Positions 51,617-61,800 of a stretch of 64,000 nt of DNA are shown here, piece after piece. The position numbers and the translations under genes are program-made. How positions within the stretch are numbered: position 1 is the stretch's first letter; each line of letters opens with the position of its first letter. The notes beneath the pieces were generated by a model. It saw nothing but the letters and a program-made list of their open reading frames with translations. It had not been told where the DNA came from and made no database searches. Source of the stretch: Rhizobium sp. CFBP 8762 (GTDB lineage Bacteria; Pseudomonadota; Alphaproteobacteria; Rhizobiales; Rhizobiaceae); contig NZ_JACYUD010000005.1 of NCBI RefSeq assembly GCF_014841565.1, positions 186,001 to 250,000 of the forward strand. Direction: 5' to 3'.

Positions 51617-51796
51617 GACATGCTCCAGATGCTGCGTTTCATGCATAGTAGATATTGTCGTGTTGGCGGACAGCCGGAAATTTGCTGAATCCGTCAGCGT
51701 CATTGTACAGTTTGTATGGGTTAGCTCAAAAATATGACAGTCAGCGGGTGCACACCCGCGAATCGCTCAGTGGATCGTTATTATAGGGTTGAAACG

Positions 51797-51822
51797 AAAA
51801 AACCGGCGTGATGCCGGTTTTT
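51797..51822. terminator. Bidirectional-looking terminator between tamB and arginase
   Basis: AAAAACCGGC (51798-51807), GTGAT loop, GCCGGTTTTT (51813-51822). A-run and T-run flank the stem, so it can act on the minus strand after tamB. Confidence 0.8.
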
Positions 51823-51843
51823 CAACTTCCTCAAGAGCAATGA

Positions 51844-54800
51844 TCAGTACTCGCGCTCGTAGAAGACACCGGCGGTGCCTTCGCCGTTTCCGCCAGCGGA
51901 ACCTTTAAGCTTTACGCCTCGTCCCACATCGAGATTGATGGTGGCCTTGCCGCCGCCCGCCTCAGAGCCTTGCTCAAGCTCCAGATAGGTGCGGTCGTTA
52001 AGGTACTTGCCCGCGCGCACCGTTGCGCTGCCATCATCACCGGTGCTGACATCCAGATCATCGACGCCAAGCTTGCCGCGTAGCCCTTCCAGAAGCGAGG
52101 TTGATCCGCCACCGGCCAACTGGCTGACGGCGCTGGCGAGCTGCGCAATCTGAAATGCCGAGAGGTTGGAAAGCGAACGGTTGAAGATCAACTGTGCCAG
52201 AATTTCATCCTGCGGCAAGGCGGGTGAGGAGTTGAACGTGATCGCGGGATTGTTGGCAATGCCGGATACGTTCACAGTGATCGTGGTGGACTTGGCCGAA
52301 CTGGATGCGACAAGATCGAGCGTGGGAATGAGATTGCCGCCAAACCCGATTTCGCCCTTGGAAAACTCGAGCCGCTTTCCGAGAATGGCAATGCGACCAC
52401 GGCGCAACGAGAACCCGCCCGAGACGGCAGGCGCCGACGTCGTTCCGCGAATGGTCAGATCACCGCCGAGTTCGGCGTCGATGCCGCGTCCGCGCACAAA
52501 CAGGCGGCCGGGGGAGGTAACCGTCAGATCAAGAGCAATGCCACTGCTTCCGCTTGCCCCCGTTGCTGCGGCCTTGCCGTCCTTCGTCTTGGCGGCCATC
52601 GCCCGCACACGCGCTGGCGCGTTGCGGTGCTTGATATTGATGTCCGACAGGGATGATGGCAATTTTTCGGGAATGGTGATGGCTGCACGGTTGATGACAA
52701 GCCGTCCGCCCAGCACAGGAGAGGCCGTCAATGGGCCTTTCAGCGTGACGGTGCCATCGACATTGGCGGTGATGACATCGCCATCCACATAGACAGCATT
52801 GCCGAGTCGGACGGTCAAATCGGCGGGAAAGCCCGAGCCGATCCCAATGGTGCCGCTGGCGCTGACCGTTCCGCCGGTTGCCAGCTGACCAGACAGGGTG
52901 GAAATACGCGCCTGCGTGCCAGTGAGTGCGATATTGGTCGTCAGATTGTTGATGGCGAGGTTGCGCCGCACATCCACCAGACGTCCACCGGACGAGGTGA
53001 CGGTGCCGGTGACCCGAGGCGCGCTGGCATTGCCCCCAATGGCAACATCCACCCGAGCGGTGCCCGTAAGCGTAAAGCCTTGTTCCGCCAGAATGGAGGC
53101 CAGAAGCGCGAAGGGTACATTGCCGTTGAACTTGAGGTCCAGCGGAATGCCGTTGCCGAGGCCGACATTGCCGCCACCCCGGAAAGCAAGCCCTTGAGCG
53201 CCGGTCAGGTTCGTATCCAGCGTCACGCGGTTGTTGGCGTACTGGCCCTTGGCACTGATGGCGATAGCGCCGAGCCCGGCGGATTTTGTCTGTGCAACGG
53301 CTGCGCCGGTCCAGTCGAGATCATAGGCCACAACCGGCGCGCTTGCCTTGCCGGTCACGTCGACCGATCCGGAGATAGCACCCTCCGCACCCAGTGTTGG
53401 GGAGAATGTGTTGATCAAGGACGCTGGCAGGGCGCGTAGCCGCACATCGAGGTCCAGCGTGTCACCCGCAGCACCGCTGACGGCAACACTGCCGCTGCCT
53501 GCCTGAATGGTAAGATTATCCAAACGCGCGCGGCCATTCTGCACCACTACGGTAGAGGGGGATGCGAGTTTCAGAGCGATGCCGCGCGGTGTTGCTGCCA
53601 GCGCATCCAGCCGCACTGTCAGCGTGCTGTTGGCATTCTGAATCTGCCCCTTGGCCAGAAGTGGACCATCATCATACCGACCGGTCAGATCGAACACCGT
53701 GACCGGTCCCGACTGGGTAAAGGCAAGTTTGAGATTGCTGGCTTCGGTTTCGCCAGATTGAACGCGGGCGGTTGTCACCTGTCCCTTGATCGCCAGCGCC
53801 GCCAGATCGGCAATGGTGATATCGGCAACGGGCTTGTCGATGACAATGCCGGCGCTGCGAATGCCGGACCCGTTCGCCTTCAACGCAATTGCGGTCTTGC
53901 CACCGCTGGTGTTGATGCGCGCCGAGCCCGCCAGATCGCCGGATGCCTTCTGCCCCGCCATTGCGGCCAGCAAGCCAATATCGGGGAAATTGAAGTCCAC
54001 ATTGCCATCGGGCTTGTAATCGGCGGTCAGCGTCAGCGCACCGTTCAGGCGGTTTTCCCCCACCTGTGCTTCCAGCACTGGAATTGAAATCAGTCCATCT
54101 TTGGAGACCAGATTGGATTTGACGTTGATTGCCTGCCCATCCAGCGCGCCGGATGCCGTCAGGTTGGCCTGCGGGCTGGCAGGGTCGGCATTGGCGTCGA
54201 TGGTCACGGTCAGATCACTGAGGGTGCGGCCAGCGAGCTTCGCCCCGCTGGAGGTCAACGTTCCCTGTATCGACAGGGCATCGACCGGACCGGATGTGTT
54301 TGCCGTAAAGTTGACAGCACCGCTGGCATCACTCAACAGTTTGCCGATGTTGGGCAACGAACCGGTCAGCGCCGCTGTCAGCCCGGTTTCATCGAATGCC
54401 ACCGTGCCATCGGCGTTGATTGTGTCCGAGGTGAGCTTCAGGCCGTTGACGGACAGCTTGCCGTCACCCGTGCGGGTCAACTGCCCCGAAGCCCCGATGG
54501 TGCTATCGAAGCGCGCGGCGACTGCGTCCGGCAGAGCCGCAGGCATGGCGAACAGTTTCAGGTCTGTAGTAACAGCAAAGTCGCTTAACTGCACTGTCCC
54601 GCTGGCACTGCCGCCCAGACGCGCACTTTCCAGCGTCAACGGCTCGAATGTCAGGCTCGAAGGCGATACGGCAAGTGTGGCATCAATCTTGACCGGGCCC
54701 TGTATGGCGCGGTTGATATCCGCATTGGTCAATTGCGTGGTTGCTGTTTGCAGCGTGACGGCAAAATTGCCCTTCTGCTGTGCCATATCAAAATTGCTGC

Positions 54801-56019
54801 TGAAAGCCTTCAGCATCACGCCCTGAACCTGGCCCTGCGGAAGTGCTACGCTTTCAATATCGGCGGTCGTATCAACAATGGCGGAATTGGCGTTGCCCAC
54901 CAGTGTGATATGGGCGGAATTGATCAGCGTGCGAACTTCGCCTTCGGCCAGAGGCCAGCGAAAATCGATCGGTCCGTTTTTACCGGTGAGCGTGGCCTTG
55001 AGGTTGTTCTGCGCCACTTGGCTCACCACGCCGGAGGCCGACAAGGCCAGCGCCCCGGTCGATACCTGTCCACGCTCGATGCGTACCGTGTTCTGCTTGT
55101 CGAAAACAGCGGACACATCAATGTCCGTCTGGCCTTCAAACAGGGGACGGAAAACCGGGGGCATCATATCGCTGAATGCGCCGCCACCCAGAAGTGACAC
55201 GGTCCGCTCTCCACTTTGCGCCAGTTGGTGGCTGCCGGTCAGGGCCAGGCGTTCGGTCCCATCCAGAGCCGCCGTCAAGGAACCTTTCCAGTCGGAGAGG
55301 GGACCGTTGCCGGTGACCGCCAGATTAACCGCGGGTTCACCCGGCAGGCGAAGGATTTTCGAGAGAACACCGCCCTTGGGTTCGGCAATTTTGGCTTCCA
55401 GCTTCAACTCGTTGCCTGCTGGATTATAGACCAGATTAGCGGTCGCGTTGGCCTCCGGTTGCTGTTGTTGAGCGGCGGCGAGCTTGAGCGCAATGCGTTC
55501 ATTGGTAGCGTCGGCACTGCCGCGCAGCGTCAATCTCTGTTCCTGCCCGGCAAGCGCTTCGCCGATCAGGATTTCTGGCAGATCAAGGTTGGCGATCTTG
55601 ATATCGACGGGCAGAGCAAATGCGGAGCGAACCTCTTCGGTCTCCTGCGAAGCAACGGGCAGGCGCTCCAGCCGGAATGTGTCCGCAACAATATTGCTGG
55701 CGTCGAATGTACCGTTGACCAACGCCAGAGGTGACCAGTCAACCGTTAGGTTACGGACTTCCGCGTAAACACCCTTGGAGTCCGTTAGTGAGATAAAGCC
55801 TGCCTTCAGGTGGCCGCTCAACAGGCCAGATGGGTCATTGATGGTCACCACCTGATCCGGCGTGGAGGCGAGTTTCTCGATCCAGCCCGCAGCCAACCGT
55901 GCGCCGGGACTGGTAAAGCCGAGAAAACCAACGGCTGCGACGACCAGCAGCACAATGGCCCCCAGCGCATAGGCAATCCAGCGAAGGGCGGATGTGAGAA
56001 AGTGACTCGATCTGTTCAT
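51844..56019 (-). CDS. tamB: Translocation and assembly module protein TamB
   Basis: 1391 residues, the usual very large size. One N-terminal membrane helix (about 12-32) anchors it in the inner membrane. The remainder is a long repetitive beta-strand protein that bridges the periplasm as a lipid-conducting groove and works with TamA in outer-membrane protein and lipid homeostasis. The DUF490/TamB C-terminal region is visible from about residue 1050 (LDLTVTSPGRLFVRGRGIDAELGGDLTIRG, then GNLIPTLDLVASS and LAQLIFNRSLSNLSAFQIAQLASA). tamA lies directly upstream, 62 bases away. Confidence 0.94.
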   Translation of the reverse strand: MNRSSHFLTSALRWIAYALGAIVLLVVAAVGFLGFTSPGARLAAGWIEKLASTPDQVVTINDPSGLLSGHLKAGFISLTDSKGVYAEVRNLTVDWSPLALVNGTFDASNIVADTFRLERLPVASQETEEVRSAFALPVDIKIANLDLPEILIGEALAGQEQRLTLRGSADATNERIALKLAAAQQQQPEANATANLVYNPAGNELKLEAKIAEPKGGVLSKILRLPGEPAVNLAVTGNGPLSDWKGSLTAALDGTERLALTGSHQLAQSGERTVSLLGGGAFSDMMPPVFRPLFEGQTDIDVSAVFDKQNTVRIERGQVSTGALALSASGVVSQVAQNNLKATLTGKNGPIDFRWPLAEGEVRTLINSAHITLVGNANSAIVDTTADIESVALPQGQVQGVMLKAFSSNFDMAQQKGNFAVTLQTATTQLTNADINRAIQGPVKIDATLAVSPSSLTFEPLTLESARLGGSASGTVQLSDFAVTTDLKLFAMPAALPDAVAARFDSTIGASGQLTRTGDGKLSVNGLKLTSDTINADGTVAFDETGLTAALTGSLPNIGKLLSDASGAVNFTANTSGPVDALSIQGTLTSSGAKLAGRTLSDLTVTIDANADPASPQANLTASGALDGQAINVKSNLVSKDGLISIPVLEAQVGENRLNGALTLTADYKPDGNVDFNFPDIGLLAAMAGQKASGDLAGSARINTSGGKTAIALKANGSGIRSAGIVIDKPVADITIADLAALAIKGQVTTARVQSGETEASNLKLAFTQSGPVTVFDLTGRYDDGPLLAKGQIQNANSTLTVRLDALAATPRGIALKLASPSTVVVQNGRARLDNLTIQAGSGSVAVSGAAGDTLDLDVRLRALPASLINTFSPTLGAEGAISGSVDVTGKASAPVVAYDLDWTGAAVAQTKSAGLGAIAISAKGQYANNRVTLDTNLTGAQGLAFRGGGNVGLGNGIPLDLKFNGNVPFALLASILAEQGFTLTGTARVDVAIGGNASAPRVTGTVTSSGGRLVDVRRNLAINNLTTNIALTGTQARISTLSGQLATGGTVSASGTIGIGSGFPADLTVRLGNAVYVDGDVITANVDGTVTLKGPLTASPVLGGRLVINRAAITIPEKLPSSLSDINIKHRNAPARVRAMAAKTKDGKAAATGASGSSGIALDLTVTSPGRLFVRGRGIDAELGGDLTIRGTTSAPAVSGGFSLRRGRIAILGKRLEFSKGEIGFGGNLIPTLDLVASSSAKSTTITVNVSGIANNPAITFNSSPALPQDEILAQLIFNRSLSNLSAFQIAQLASAVSQLAGGGSTSLLEGLRGKLGVDDLDVSTGDDGSATVRAGKYLNDRTYLELEQGSEAGGGKATINLDVGRGVKLKGSAGGNGEGTAGVFYEREY

Positions 56020-56081
56020 GCTCTATCCATACCGCATCTTCGCGTTCAGCGGAATCTTTGTCGGGACGGGACCATTCCTGG

Positions 56082-58001
56082 CTAGAAGGCCTGCCCGATA
56101 CCGGCGTAAATGCCATAGCTCGTGCCGCCATTATATTTTTTGAGCGGTATGGCCACATCCAGACGGATGGGCCCAAACGGTGTGGCGTAGCGCAGCCCGA
56201 TGCCCGCACCGGCGCGGATATCCTTGAAATCCGGCGTGCTGTCTGCTGACACGGTGGCGGCATCGATAAACGGCACCACAGAAATTTTCTCGGTAATGCC
56301 CACACGCATTTCCACCGAACCCTGCACGAAGGAGCGTCCGCCCAGAAGCTCGTTCTGCGCATTGCGGGGCGAAATTTCCTGGTAGGCATAACCGCGTACG
56401 GTGCCGCCACCGCCAAGATAATAGCGTCTCGTAGCCGGAATGTTCGACAGATCACCCCCGCCGACAATGCTGCCAGCAGCAAGCTTGCCCGCCAGAACGA
56501 ACCGGTTCTCCGACCCGAAGCCCTTATAGGCGGTGCCGGAAGCCTCGAACGTGCTGAAGAGCGTGCCGTTGCGCGTCTCGTAGCTTGGCTTGGCACTGAG
56601 CGTTGCCCGGTAGCCAGTCGTCGGGTTCAGCTTGTCGTCGCGCGTGTCGCGCACGTAATCGAGCGGAATGCTCGCGGTCAGATACTTGTTTTTGCCAAAC
56701 GGGTCTTCGATGTCCGCATAGGCAAGTTCCGCGCCCCCGGATATTGTGTCCTGTTCGGACAATTCAAACGAAGCGCCCACTGCGCCCGTAAAGGTTGTGG
56801 CCTTGTAGGCGTCGGGGTCGAGAAGCGCGGCTCTGGCGCTGGCGGTAAAGGTAGATGCGGGGCCGAAGGCACCCGGCTTGGCGAAGGCAATGCCTGCGGA
56901 ATAATTGAGTTTGTTAACGTCCTTGCTCTCTCCGATGCGATCCACCGATCCTTCGATACGAAGGGATTCTGCGCGCCCGAAAAGGTTACGGTGGCCCCAA
57001 TAGCCGAGCAGGCCCAGACCTTCCGTCGTTGATACCTGCGCACCTGCGCCGAAATAACGGTGCTTGCCTTCCGAGACTTCAATGGTCAGGGGCAACGACC
57101 CATCCGGTTGCAGTTGATTGGCTTCGCGGATCGTAACACTGGAGAAGACAGAAAGCTGACGCAAACGATCAGACGCCTTCTGGAGCCGCTCAGGCGAGTA
57201 GGGTTGTCCCCCATTCAGCCGCGAATACTCCGCTACAAAGTCGGGGTCGACCGTCTTCGTTCCTGTAACGGCAACGGGTCCGAGCGTTGCAACCGGGCCG
57301 CCTTGCGCACCGATCTCAACATCGACTGTCGATGTGGCGTGGTCGGCAACGGCATTGCGCGCAGTCAGCTTGGCGAACGGGCGGCCTTCCGATTTCAGGT
57401 CAGCCACCATTTTCTCACCGGCGCGCAGGATGACCGTGGATTTGGCCTCATCACCGGGGTTCAGGTCGTAATCAGCGGGGTTGCGCCCGCTGGCGTCACC
57501 GGTAAACCGGATCGTACGCAGCGAAAACACCGGCCCGGGCGTCACCGTCACAGTCACCGGAACCGGCTGTCCTGTGGCAAACTGCGGATCGGGCGGCAGA
57601 TCGTCCAGCGCACGGCCGGCGATGCGAATATCGACCAGCCCACCATAACGCGCATTCTCGTAGAGTGCCGCCAGAATGCGGTCGCGATCATCCCGTGCCT
57701 TGATGGCAAGGCCGAGATTGCCGGAGACGGCTTTTTCCCGATCCTGATACAGCAGTGAACTGTTCTGGATCGTTTCGCTCAAATCCTCGTCGCCACCGGT
57801 TGTGTTGAGCGTCAGCTCATACCGGATGGGATCAATGACCTCAGGTTCGGGCTCCCCTTCGAAGAATGATAGTCCAAAGATCTTGAAGGCATAGGCAGGC
57901 ACAGCCGAAACGGACACCAGAACAAGGCCCGCTGCAGCCGCAAATGCGGTGCCCGCTTTATGATACGCAATACTCAAACCGGACCGCCGCAACTTTTGCA
58001 T
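56082..58001 (-). CDS. tamA: Outer-membrane translocation and assembly module protein TamA (BamA/Omp85 superfamily)
   Basis: 639 residues. An N-terminal signal sequence ends near AVPAYA. Three POTRA-like domains follow (the third near PVAVTGTKTVDPDFVAEYSRLNGGQPYSPERLQKA), then a 16-strand Omp85 barrel from about residue 320 with the lid-lock (V)RGY segment GGGTVRGYAYQEI and the C-terminal GIYAGIGQAF ending in Phe. It inserts proteins into the outer membrane in partnership with TamB, encoded immediately downstream. It is first in the pair; the start ATG at 58001 is preceded by a 206-base gap. Confidence 0.94.
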   Translation of the reverse strand: MQKLRRSGLSIAYHKAGTAFAAAAGLVLVSVSAVPAYAFKIFGLSFFEGEPEPEVIDPIRYELTLNTTGGDEDLSETIQNSSLLYQDREKAVSGNLGLAIKARDDRDRILAALYENARYGGLVDIRIAGRALDDLPPDPQFATGQPVPVTVTVTPGPVFSLRTIRFTGDASGRNPADYDLNPGDEAKSTVILRAGEKMVADLKSEGRPFAKLTARNAVADHATSTVDVEIGAQGGPVATLGPVAVTGTKTVDPDFVAEYSRLNGGQPYSPERLQKASDRLRQLSVFSSVTIREANQLQPDGSLPLTIEVSEGKHRYFGAGAQVSTTEGLGLLGYWGHRNLFGRAESLRIEGSVDRIGESKDVNKLNYSAGIAFAKPGAFGPASTFTASARAALLDPDAYKATTFTGAVGASFELSEQDTISGGAELAYADIEDPFGKNKYLTASIPLDYVRDTRDDKLNPTTGYRATLSAKPSYETRNGTLFSTFEASGTAYKGFGSENRFVLAGKLAAGSIVGGGDLSNIPATRRYYLGGGGTVRGYAYQEISPRNAQNELLGGRSFVQGSVEMRVGITEKISVVPFIDAATVSADSTPDFKDIRAGAGIGLRYATPFGPIRLDVAIPLKKYNGGTSYGIYAGIGQAF

Positions 58002-58170
58002 CTGGATTTCAGGCTACTCTTCAACATTTGCCCGCCTCGATGGCGAATGGTACATTTGCACGATTCAATTTTCTGAAATGTTAACGATAACGATTTGATC
58101 TGCACTGTTTTATTGTTTCGCGTTCGAGCCACCCGTCCCAAAACTTGGCCGATGAAACATAATAGCCACA

Positions 58171-58195
58171 AAAAAACCCCGGCGAGCCGGGGTTG
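58171..58195 (-). terminator. Rho-independent terminator of the glycine-zipper lipoprotein gene
   Basis: On the minus strand AACCCCGGC-TC-GCCGGGGTT is followed by TTTTT and a G, 13 bases after the stop. Coordinates accurate to about one base. Confidence 0.85.
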
Positions 58196-58207
58196 ATCCT
58201 TGAGATA

Positions 58208-58471
58208 TCAATAGCCGCCACGGCAATCATCAATAAAGCGACGGCCATAACGGTCGCGGTAGTAGCACTGACCGGGCTGCTCGTTCACGTTGCCGATGAC
58301 GGCGCCGGTAACACCACCCAAGGCTGCACCAACTGCTGCGCCACGCACATTGCCGGTAATGGCACCGCCGAGAATGGCACCGCTGGCAGCGCCGATACCG
58401 GCACCTTTTTCCGTCTGCGAGCAACTGGCAAGCGACAGCGCTATCAGCACGAAGGCAAGAGTCTTTTTCAT
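58208..58471 (-). CDS. Small glycine-zipper lipoprotein (YMGG/Rick_17kDa-like)
   Basis: 87 residues from the ATG for MKKTLAFVLIALSLASC (58471); upstream in-frame starts are not supported. The lipobox LASC makes Cys17 lipidated. The middle is a glycine zipper (GIGAASGAILGGAITGNVRG, then AAVGAALGGVTGAVIG) that can insert in or pack against a membrane. The C-terminus has two cysteines (QCYYRDRYGRRFIDDCRGG). Such proteins are outer-membrane lipoproteins of unknown role. It stands between tamA and hemA on the minus strand. Confidence 0.85.
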   Translation of the reverse strand: MKKTLAFVLIALSLASCSQTEKGAGIGAASGAILGGAITGNVRGAAVGAALGGVTGAVIGNVNEQPGQCYYRDRYGRRFIDDCRGGY

Positions 58472-58633
58472 AGTCTTCTCCCGTTGAAATGGCATCCGCT
58501 GGCACGCGGACACACGTTTAAATCGCCATGCCATGACGGACCTGAACAGGCAATGAATATCGGAAGGATTGGCCGAAGCAACGCCTGGCCGCCGCTAAAA
58601 ACTCTCGAAATCCAAGAAATTCCGACCGGTGAC

Positions 58634-58647
58634 TTGACACATATCAA
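58634..58647. promoter_or_regulatory. FNR/FixK-type box upstream of hemA
   Basis: TTGAC-ACAT-ATCAA, one mismatch from TTGAT-N4-ATCAA. It lies about 145 bases before the hemA start, in a 319-base gene-free region (58472-58790). FnrN/FixK control of hemA is established in rhizobia; its use here is inference. Confidence 0.55.
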
Positions 58648-58790
58648 GGTGAAATGATTTGAAAGCGGTATGTAGTTTGGAATGATTTTAAAAGATGAGC
58701 CCTTTTGACGCAGGTGGCGGTTTCAGCGCCCCGAAGGGTTGACGGTAGGCGGCGAAATATCAAATAGATAGCCGTGTTATGGAGACGAAA

Positions 58791-60005
58791 ATGGACTTCG
58801 AGAGTTTCTTCAAAAGCGAGCTGGACGGACTGCACGAAGAAGGCCGATATCGCGTTTTTGCTGATCTGGAGCGTCAGAGCGGCAATTTCCCGAAAGCTTT
58901 CCGTCACACCGCCGATGGAATTCAAGAAGTCACTGTCTGGTGCTCCAACGATTATCTGGGCATGGGCCAGCACCCCAAGGTAACCACTGCCATGAAGATG
59001 GCCGTAGACCAGTGTGGCGCGGGCGCGGGCGGCACACGCAATATTTCTGGAACCAACCACTATCATGTGCTGCTGGAGCGTGAGCTCGCAGACCTGCATG
59101 GCAAGGAAGCCGCACTGCTGTTTACCTCGGGCTATGTGTCCAACTGGGCAGCGCTGGGCACACTCTGTTCGAAGATTCCCGGTGTCATCGTCTTTTCAGA
59201 CGCCGGGAATCATGCCTCCATGATCGAAGGTATCCGCTACTCCAAATGCGAGCGGGTTATTTTCAAGCATAACTCGGTCGCTGATCTGGAAGCCAAGCTG
59301 CGGGCTGCCGATCCGCGTGCACCCAAGATCATCGCGTTCGAATCCGTTTATTCCATGGATGGAGACATTGCGCCGATCAAGGACATCTGTGATCTGGCCG
59401 ACAAGTACGGCGCCATGACCTACCTCGATGAAGTGCACGCCGTTGGCATGTACGGCGCGCGGGGCGGCGGCATAGCCGAGCGCGAAGGTCTGATGCATCG
59501 CCTGACGGTGATTGAAGGCACACTTGGCAAGGCGTTCGGCGTCATGGGCGGTTACATTGCTGCGTCGACAGCACTGTGCGATTTTATTCGCAGCTTTGCC
59601 TCCGGCTTCATCTTCACCACGGCGCTGCCGCCTGCATTGGCGGCTGCGGCCACGGCCAGCATCCAGCATTTGAAGGAAAGCCAGCAGGAGCGTTTCGCCC
59701 ATCAGGAGCGCGTGCGTCGCCTGCGGTCCCTGTTGGATCGAAATGGCATTCCGCACATGGACAATCCAAGCCATATTGTACCGGTCATGGTTGGCAACGC
59801 TTCGAAGTGCAAGTGGATTTCGGACCTGTTGCTCGACAATTGCGGTATCTACGTTCAGCCGATCAATTATCCCACGGTGCCGAAGAATACCGAGCGTCTG
59901 CGCATCACGCCAACGCCGTTCCACTCGGATGCGGACATCGACCATCTGGTCCGCTCGCTGCACCAGTTGTGGTCGCGCTGTGCGATTTCCCGCGCGGTAG
60001 CCTGA
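58791..60005 (+). CDS. hemA: 5-Aminolevulinate synthase
   Basis: 404 residues from the ATG at 58791, with GGAG seven bases before it; the ATG four codons upstream overlaps that site. It condenses glycine and succinyl-CoA on PLP to 5-aminolevulinate, the first step of the C4 haem pathway confined to alphaproteobacteria and mitochondria. The PLP lysine is Lys247 in [32 protein letters not shown] and EVHAVGMYG are intact. It uses the succinyl-CoA that the sucAB/sucCD genes in this window make and consume. It converges on dxr with only four bases between stops. Confidence 0.96.
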   Translation: MDFESFFKSELDGLHEEGRYRVFADLERQSGNFPKAFRHTADGIQEVTVWCSNDYLGMGQHPKVTTAMKMAVDQCGAGAGGTRNISGTNHYHVLLERELADLHGKEAALLFTSGYVSNWAALGTLCSKIPGVIVFSDAGNHASMIEGIRYSKCERVIFKHNSVADLEAKLRAADPRAPKIIAFESVYSMDGDIAPIKDICDLADKYGAMTYLDEVHAVGMYGARGGGIAEREGLMHRLTVIEGTLGKAFGVMGGYIAASTALCDFIRSFASGFIFTTALPPALAAAATASIQHLKESQQERFAHQERVRRLRSLLDRNGIPHMDNPSHIVPVMVGNASKCKWISDLLLDNCGIYVQPINYPTVPKNTERLRITPTPFHSDADIDHLVRSLHQLWSRCAISRAVA

Positions 60006-60009
60006 TCGA

Positions 60010-61185
60010 TCAAGAAAGAAGCTCGGTGGCAATGCGCCGGGCTTCCTCATCTGCCGCAACAATGTCGTCCATATGGGCTGCGGGTGGCAGATGGGCCATG
60101 CGGTCCATAACCGCCTCGACAATCTCCGCCATTCTCAGAAAACCAATTCGGCCTTCGACAAAGGCATCGAACGCTGCTTCTTCAGCACTGTTCAGCACGG
60201 CACCTTGCAGGCCACCACGCTCCAATGCCGTGCGCGCCAGCCGCAGCGCAGGAAACCGCGTTTCATCCGGCGCTTCAAAATCCAGCCGGGCAAGTTTGGC
60301 AAAATCCAGCCGTTCGACATCCAGCGCGGTGCGACGGGGATACGTCAGGGCATAGCCGATGGCGGTGCGCATATCGGGCACACCAAGTTGCGCCATTACC
60401 GCGCCATCGCTGTAGCCAACCATGGAATGAATAATCGATTGCGGATGAACGATGACTTCTATCTGCTCCGGGCGTACATCGAACAAATGTCTGGCCTCGA
60501 TCATCTCAAACGCCTTGTTGAACATAGATGCGCTGCCAATGGAGATTTTCAGACCCATGGACCAGTTCGGGTGCGCGCGGGCCGTTTCAACGGTTACATT
60601 TCGCATGTCCTCCAGTGTGGCCGTACGAAAGGGACCACCAGACGCAGTCAGAATGATGCGCTCGACGGCGTGGCGCTGATCGCGCTCCAGAGACTGGAAT
60701 ATGGCGCTATGTTCACTGTCAACGGGGATCAGTCTGCCACCACCCGCGCTCACGGCCTTGACGAACAGATCACCCGCCGACACCAGACATTCCTTGTTGG
60801 CAAGCGCAATATCTGCGCCGCGATGGGCGGCGGTCAGGGTGGGGGCAAGGCCCGGCGTGCCAACGATTGCCGCCATGACCCATTCGGCATCCATGTCCGC
60901 TGCTTCGATCAATCCGGACTTGCCTGCGGCGACGTTGATACCGGAGCCGGAGAGCGCGTCTTTCAGCGCTGCAAACAGGGTTTCGTCTGCCGTTACGGCG
61001 AGTTTTGCACCGACATCGCGCGCTTGCCGGGCCAGGAGCTCGACATTGCCGCTGCCAGTCAGGGCGAGAATGTCGAAGCGCTCCCGCCCGCCCAACTGCG
61101 CAATCACATCCAGCGTATTGGTGCCAATCGAGCCGGTTGAGCCGAGAATGGTCAGTTTGCGTCTGTCAGAAGTGCCCGGTGCCAT
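60010..61185 (-). CDS. dxr: 1-Deoxy-D-xylulose-5-phosphate reductoisomerase
   Basis: 391 residues. It makes 2-C-methyl-D-erythritol 4-phosphate, the committed step of the MEP isoprenoid pathway, with NADPH. The NADPH loop GSTGSIGTNTLDV begins at residue 15. The metal-binding segment PVDSEHSAIFQSL, substrate-binding TASGGPFR and HPNWSMGLKISIGSASMFNK, and the FDVRPEQIEVIVHPQSIIHS region are intact. It is transcribed against hemA and away from the host-attachment gene. Confidence 0.96.
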   Translation of the reverse strand: MAPGTSDRRKLTILGSTGSIGTNTLDVIAQLGGRERFDILALTGSGNVELLARQARDVGAKLAVTADETLFAALKDALSGSGINVAAGKSGLIEAADMDAEWVMAAIVGTPGLAPTLTAAHRGADIALANKECLVSAGDLFVKAVSAGGGRLIPVDSEHSAIFQSLERDQRHAVERIILTASGGPFRTATLEDMRNVTVETARAHPNWSMGLKISIGSASMFNKAFEMIEARHLFDVRPEQIEVIVHPQSIIHSMVGYSDGAVMAQLGVPDMRTAIGYALTYPRRTALDVERLDFAKLARLDFEAPDETRFPALRLARTALERGGLQGAVLNSAEEAAFDAFVEGRIGFLRMAEIVEAVMDRMAHLPPAAHMDDIVAADEEARRIATELLS

Positions 61186-61331
61186 GGTCTGTCCATTATT
61201 GTTCTTGTCCTCCGTCTACAGGGCAAACATACGGGCAACAAGTCTCGACAATGGAACCTTTCCTGTCTTTGTCGGGTTTGGCAACGACGGTTGAAAGCCA
61301 TTCAACCACAAATACAGGCATGGAGAAGATT

Positions 61332-61736
61332 ATGCAGATTCCAAACGGTACGGTTATCGCGGTTGTTGATGGTGAGGCGTTTCGCCTGTTTCGCAATGGC
61401 GGAGACGAAAGCAATCTGCAACTGAGCGCATTGCCGGAGCCGGATGTGGACTCCAACAACCGAAGCGCCGGCGCCCGTCACCAGAGCTCATCCGCCAACC
61501 CCGACGACAGCCAGCAGGACGAAGATACGTTTGCCGCGGGCGTGGCCGACAAGCTGAACAAACAGGTTCTGAACGGAAAAATCGCGTCGCTGGTAGTCAT
61601 TGCCGCTCCCCGTTCACTCGGTGAACTGCGCAAGCATTATCACAAATCGCTATCGGCGGTTCTGGTGGGTGAAATCAACAAGGATCTTACGGGCCACTCG
61701 CTGCAGGACATTGAAAAAGCTATTCAGGCGCAATAA
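61332..61736 (+). CDS. Host-attachment-family protein (BaeRF_family10-like)
   Basis: 134 residues from the ATG at 61332, preceded by GGAG. The sequence MQIPNGTVIAVVDGEAFRLFRNGGDE, a polar linker, then FAAGVADKLNKQVLNGKIASLVVIAAPRSLGELRKHYHKSLSA is the pattern of the family named for proteins needed for attachment to host cells in Agrobacterium (eRF1/baeRF-like fold). Molecular activity is unknown. It is the last core gene before the integrated element, ending 12 bases from the attachment site; the frame is complete. Confidence 0.82.
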   Translation: MQIPNGTVIAVVDGEAFRLFRNGGDESNLQLSALPEPDVDSNNRSAGARHQSSSANPDDSQQDEDTFAAGVADKLNKQVLNGKIASLVVIAAPRSLGELRKHYHKSLSAVLVGEINKDLTGHSLQDIEKAIQAQ

Positions 61737-61748
61737 CGGGTGAAAGAC

Positions 61749-61793
61749 TGGTGATTCCGGCGCGATTCGAACGCGCGGCCCCCAGATTAGGAA
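61749..61793 (-). other. attL: 3' fragment of tRNA-Arg(CCU) gene
   Basis: Read on the minus strand, the 45 bases give TTCCTAA (anticodon loop, anticodon CCT), TCTGG, five variable bases GGGCC, T-stem GCGCG, loop TTCGAAT, T-stem CGCGC, acceptor CGGAATC, A and CCA. The spacing is exactly that of tRNA positions 32-76. The bases beyond the loop do not pair as the 5' anticodon strand, so the tRNA is not intact here. This is the duplicated 3' end left by a tRNA-targeting integrase; the functional tRNA should be at the far end of the element. Confidence 0.87.
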
Positions 61794-61800
61794 ACTGCTA

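Noticed and set aside
61749-61793. Complete tRNA gene at the integration site
   Set aside because: Only the 3' part from the anticodon loop is present; the adjacent bases do not form the anticodon, D or acceptor 5' strands.
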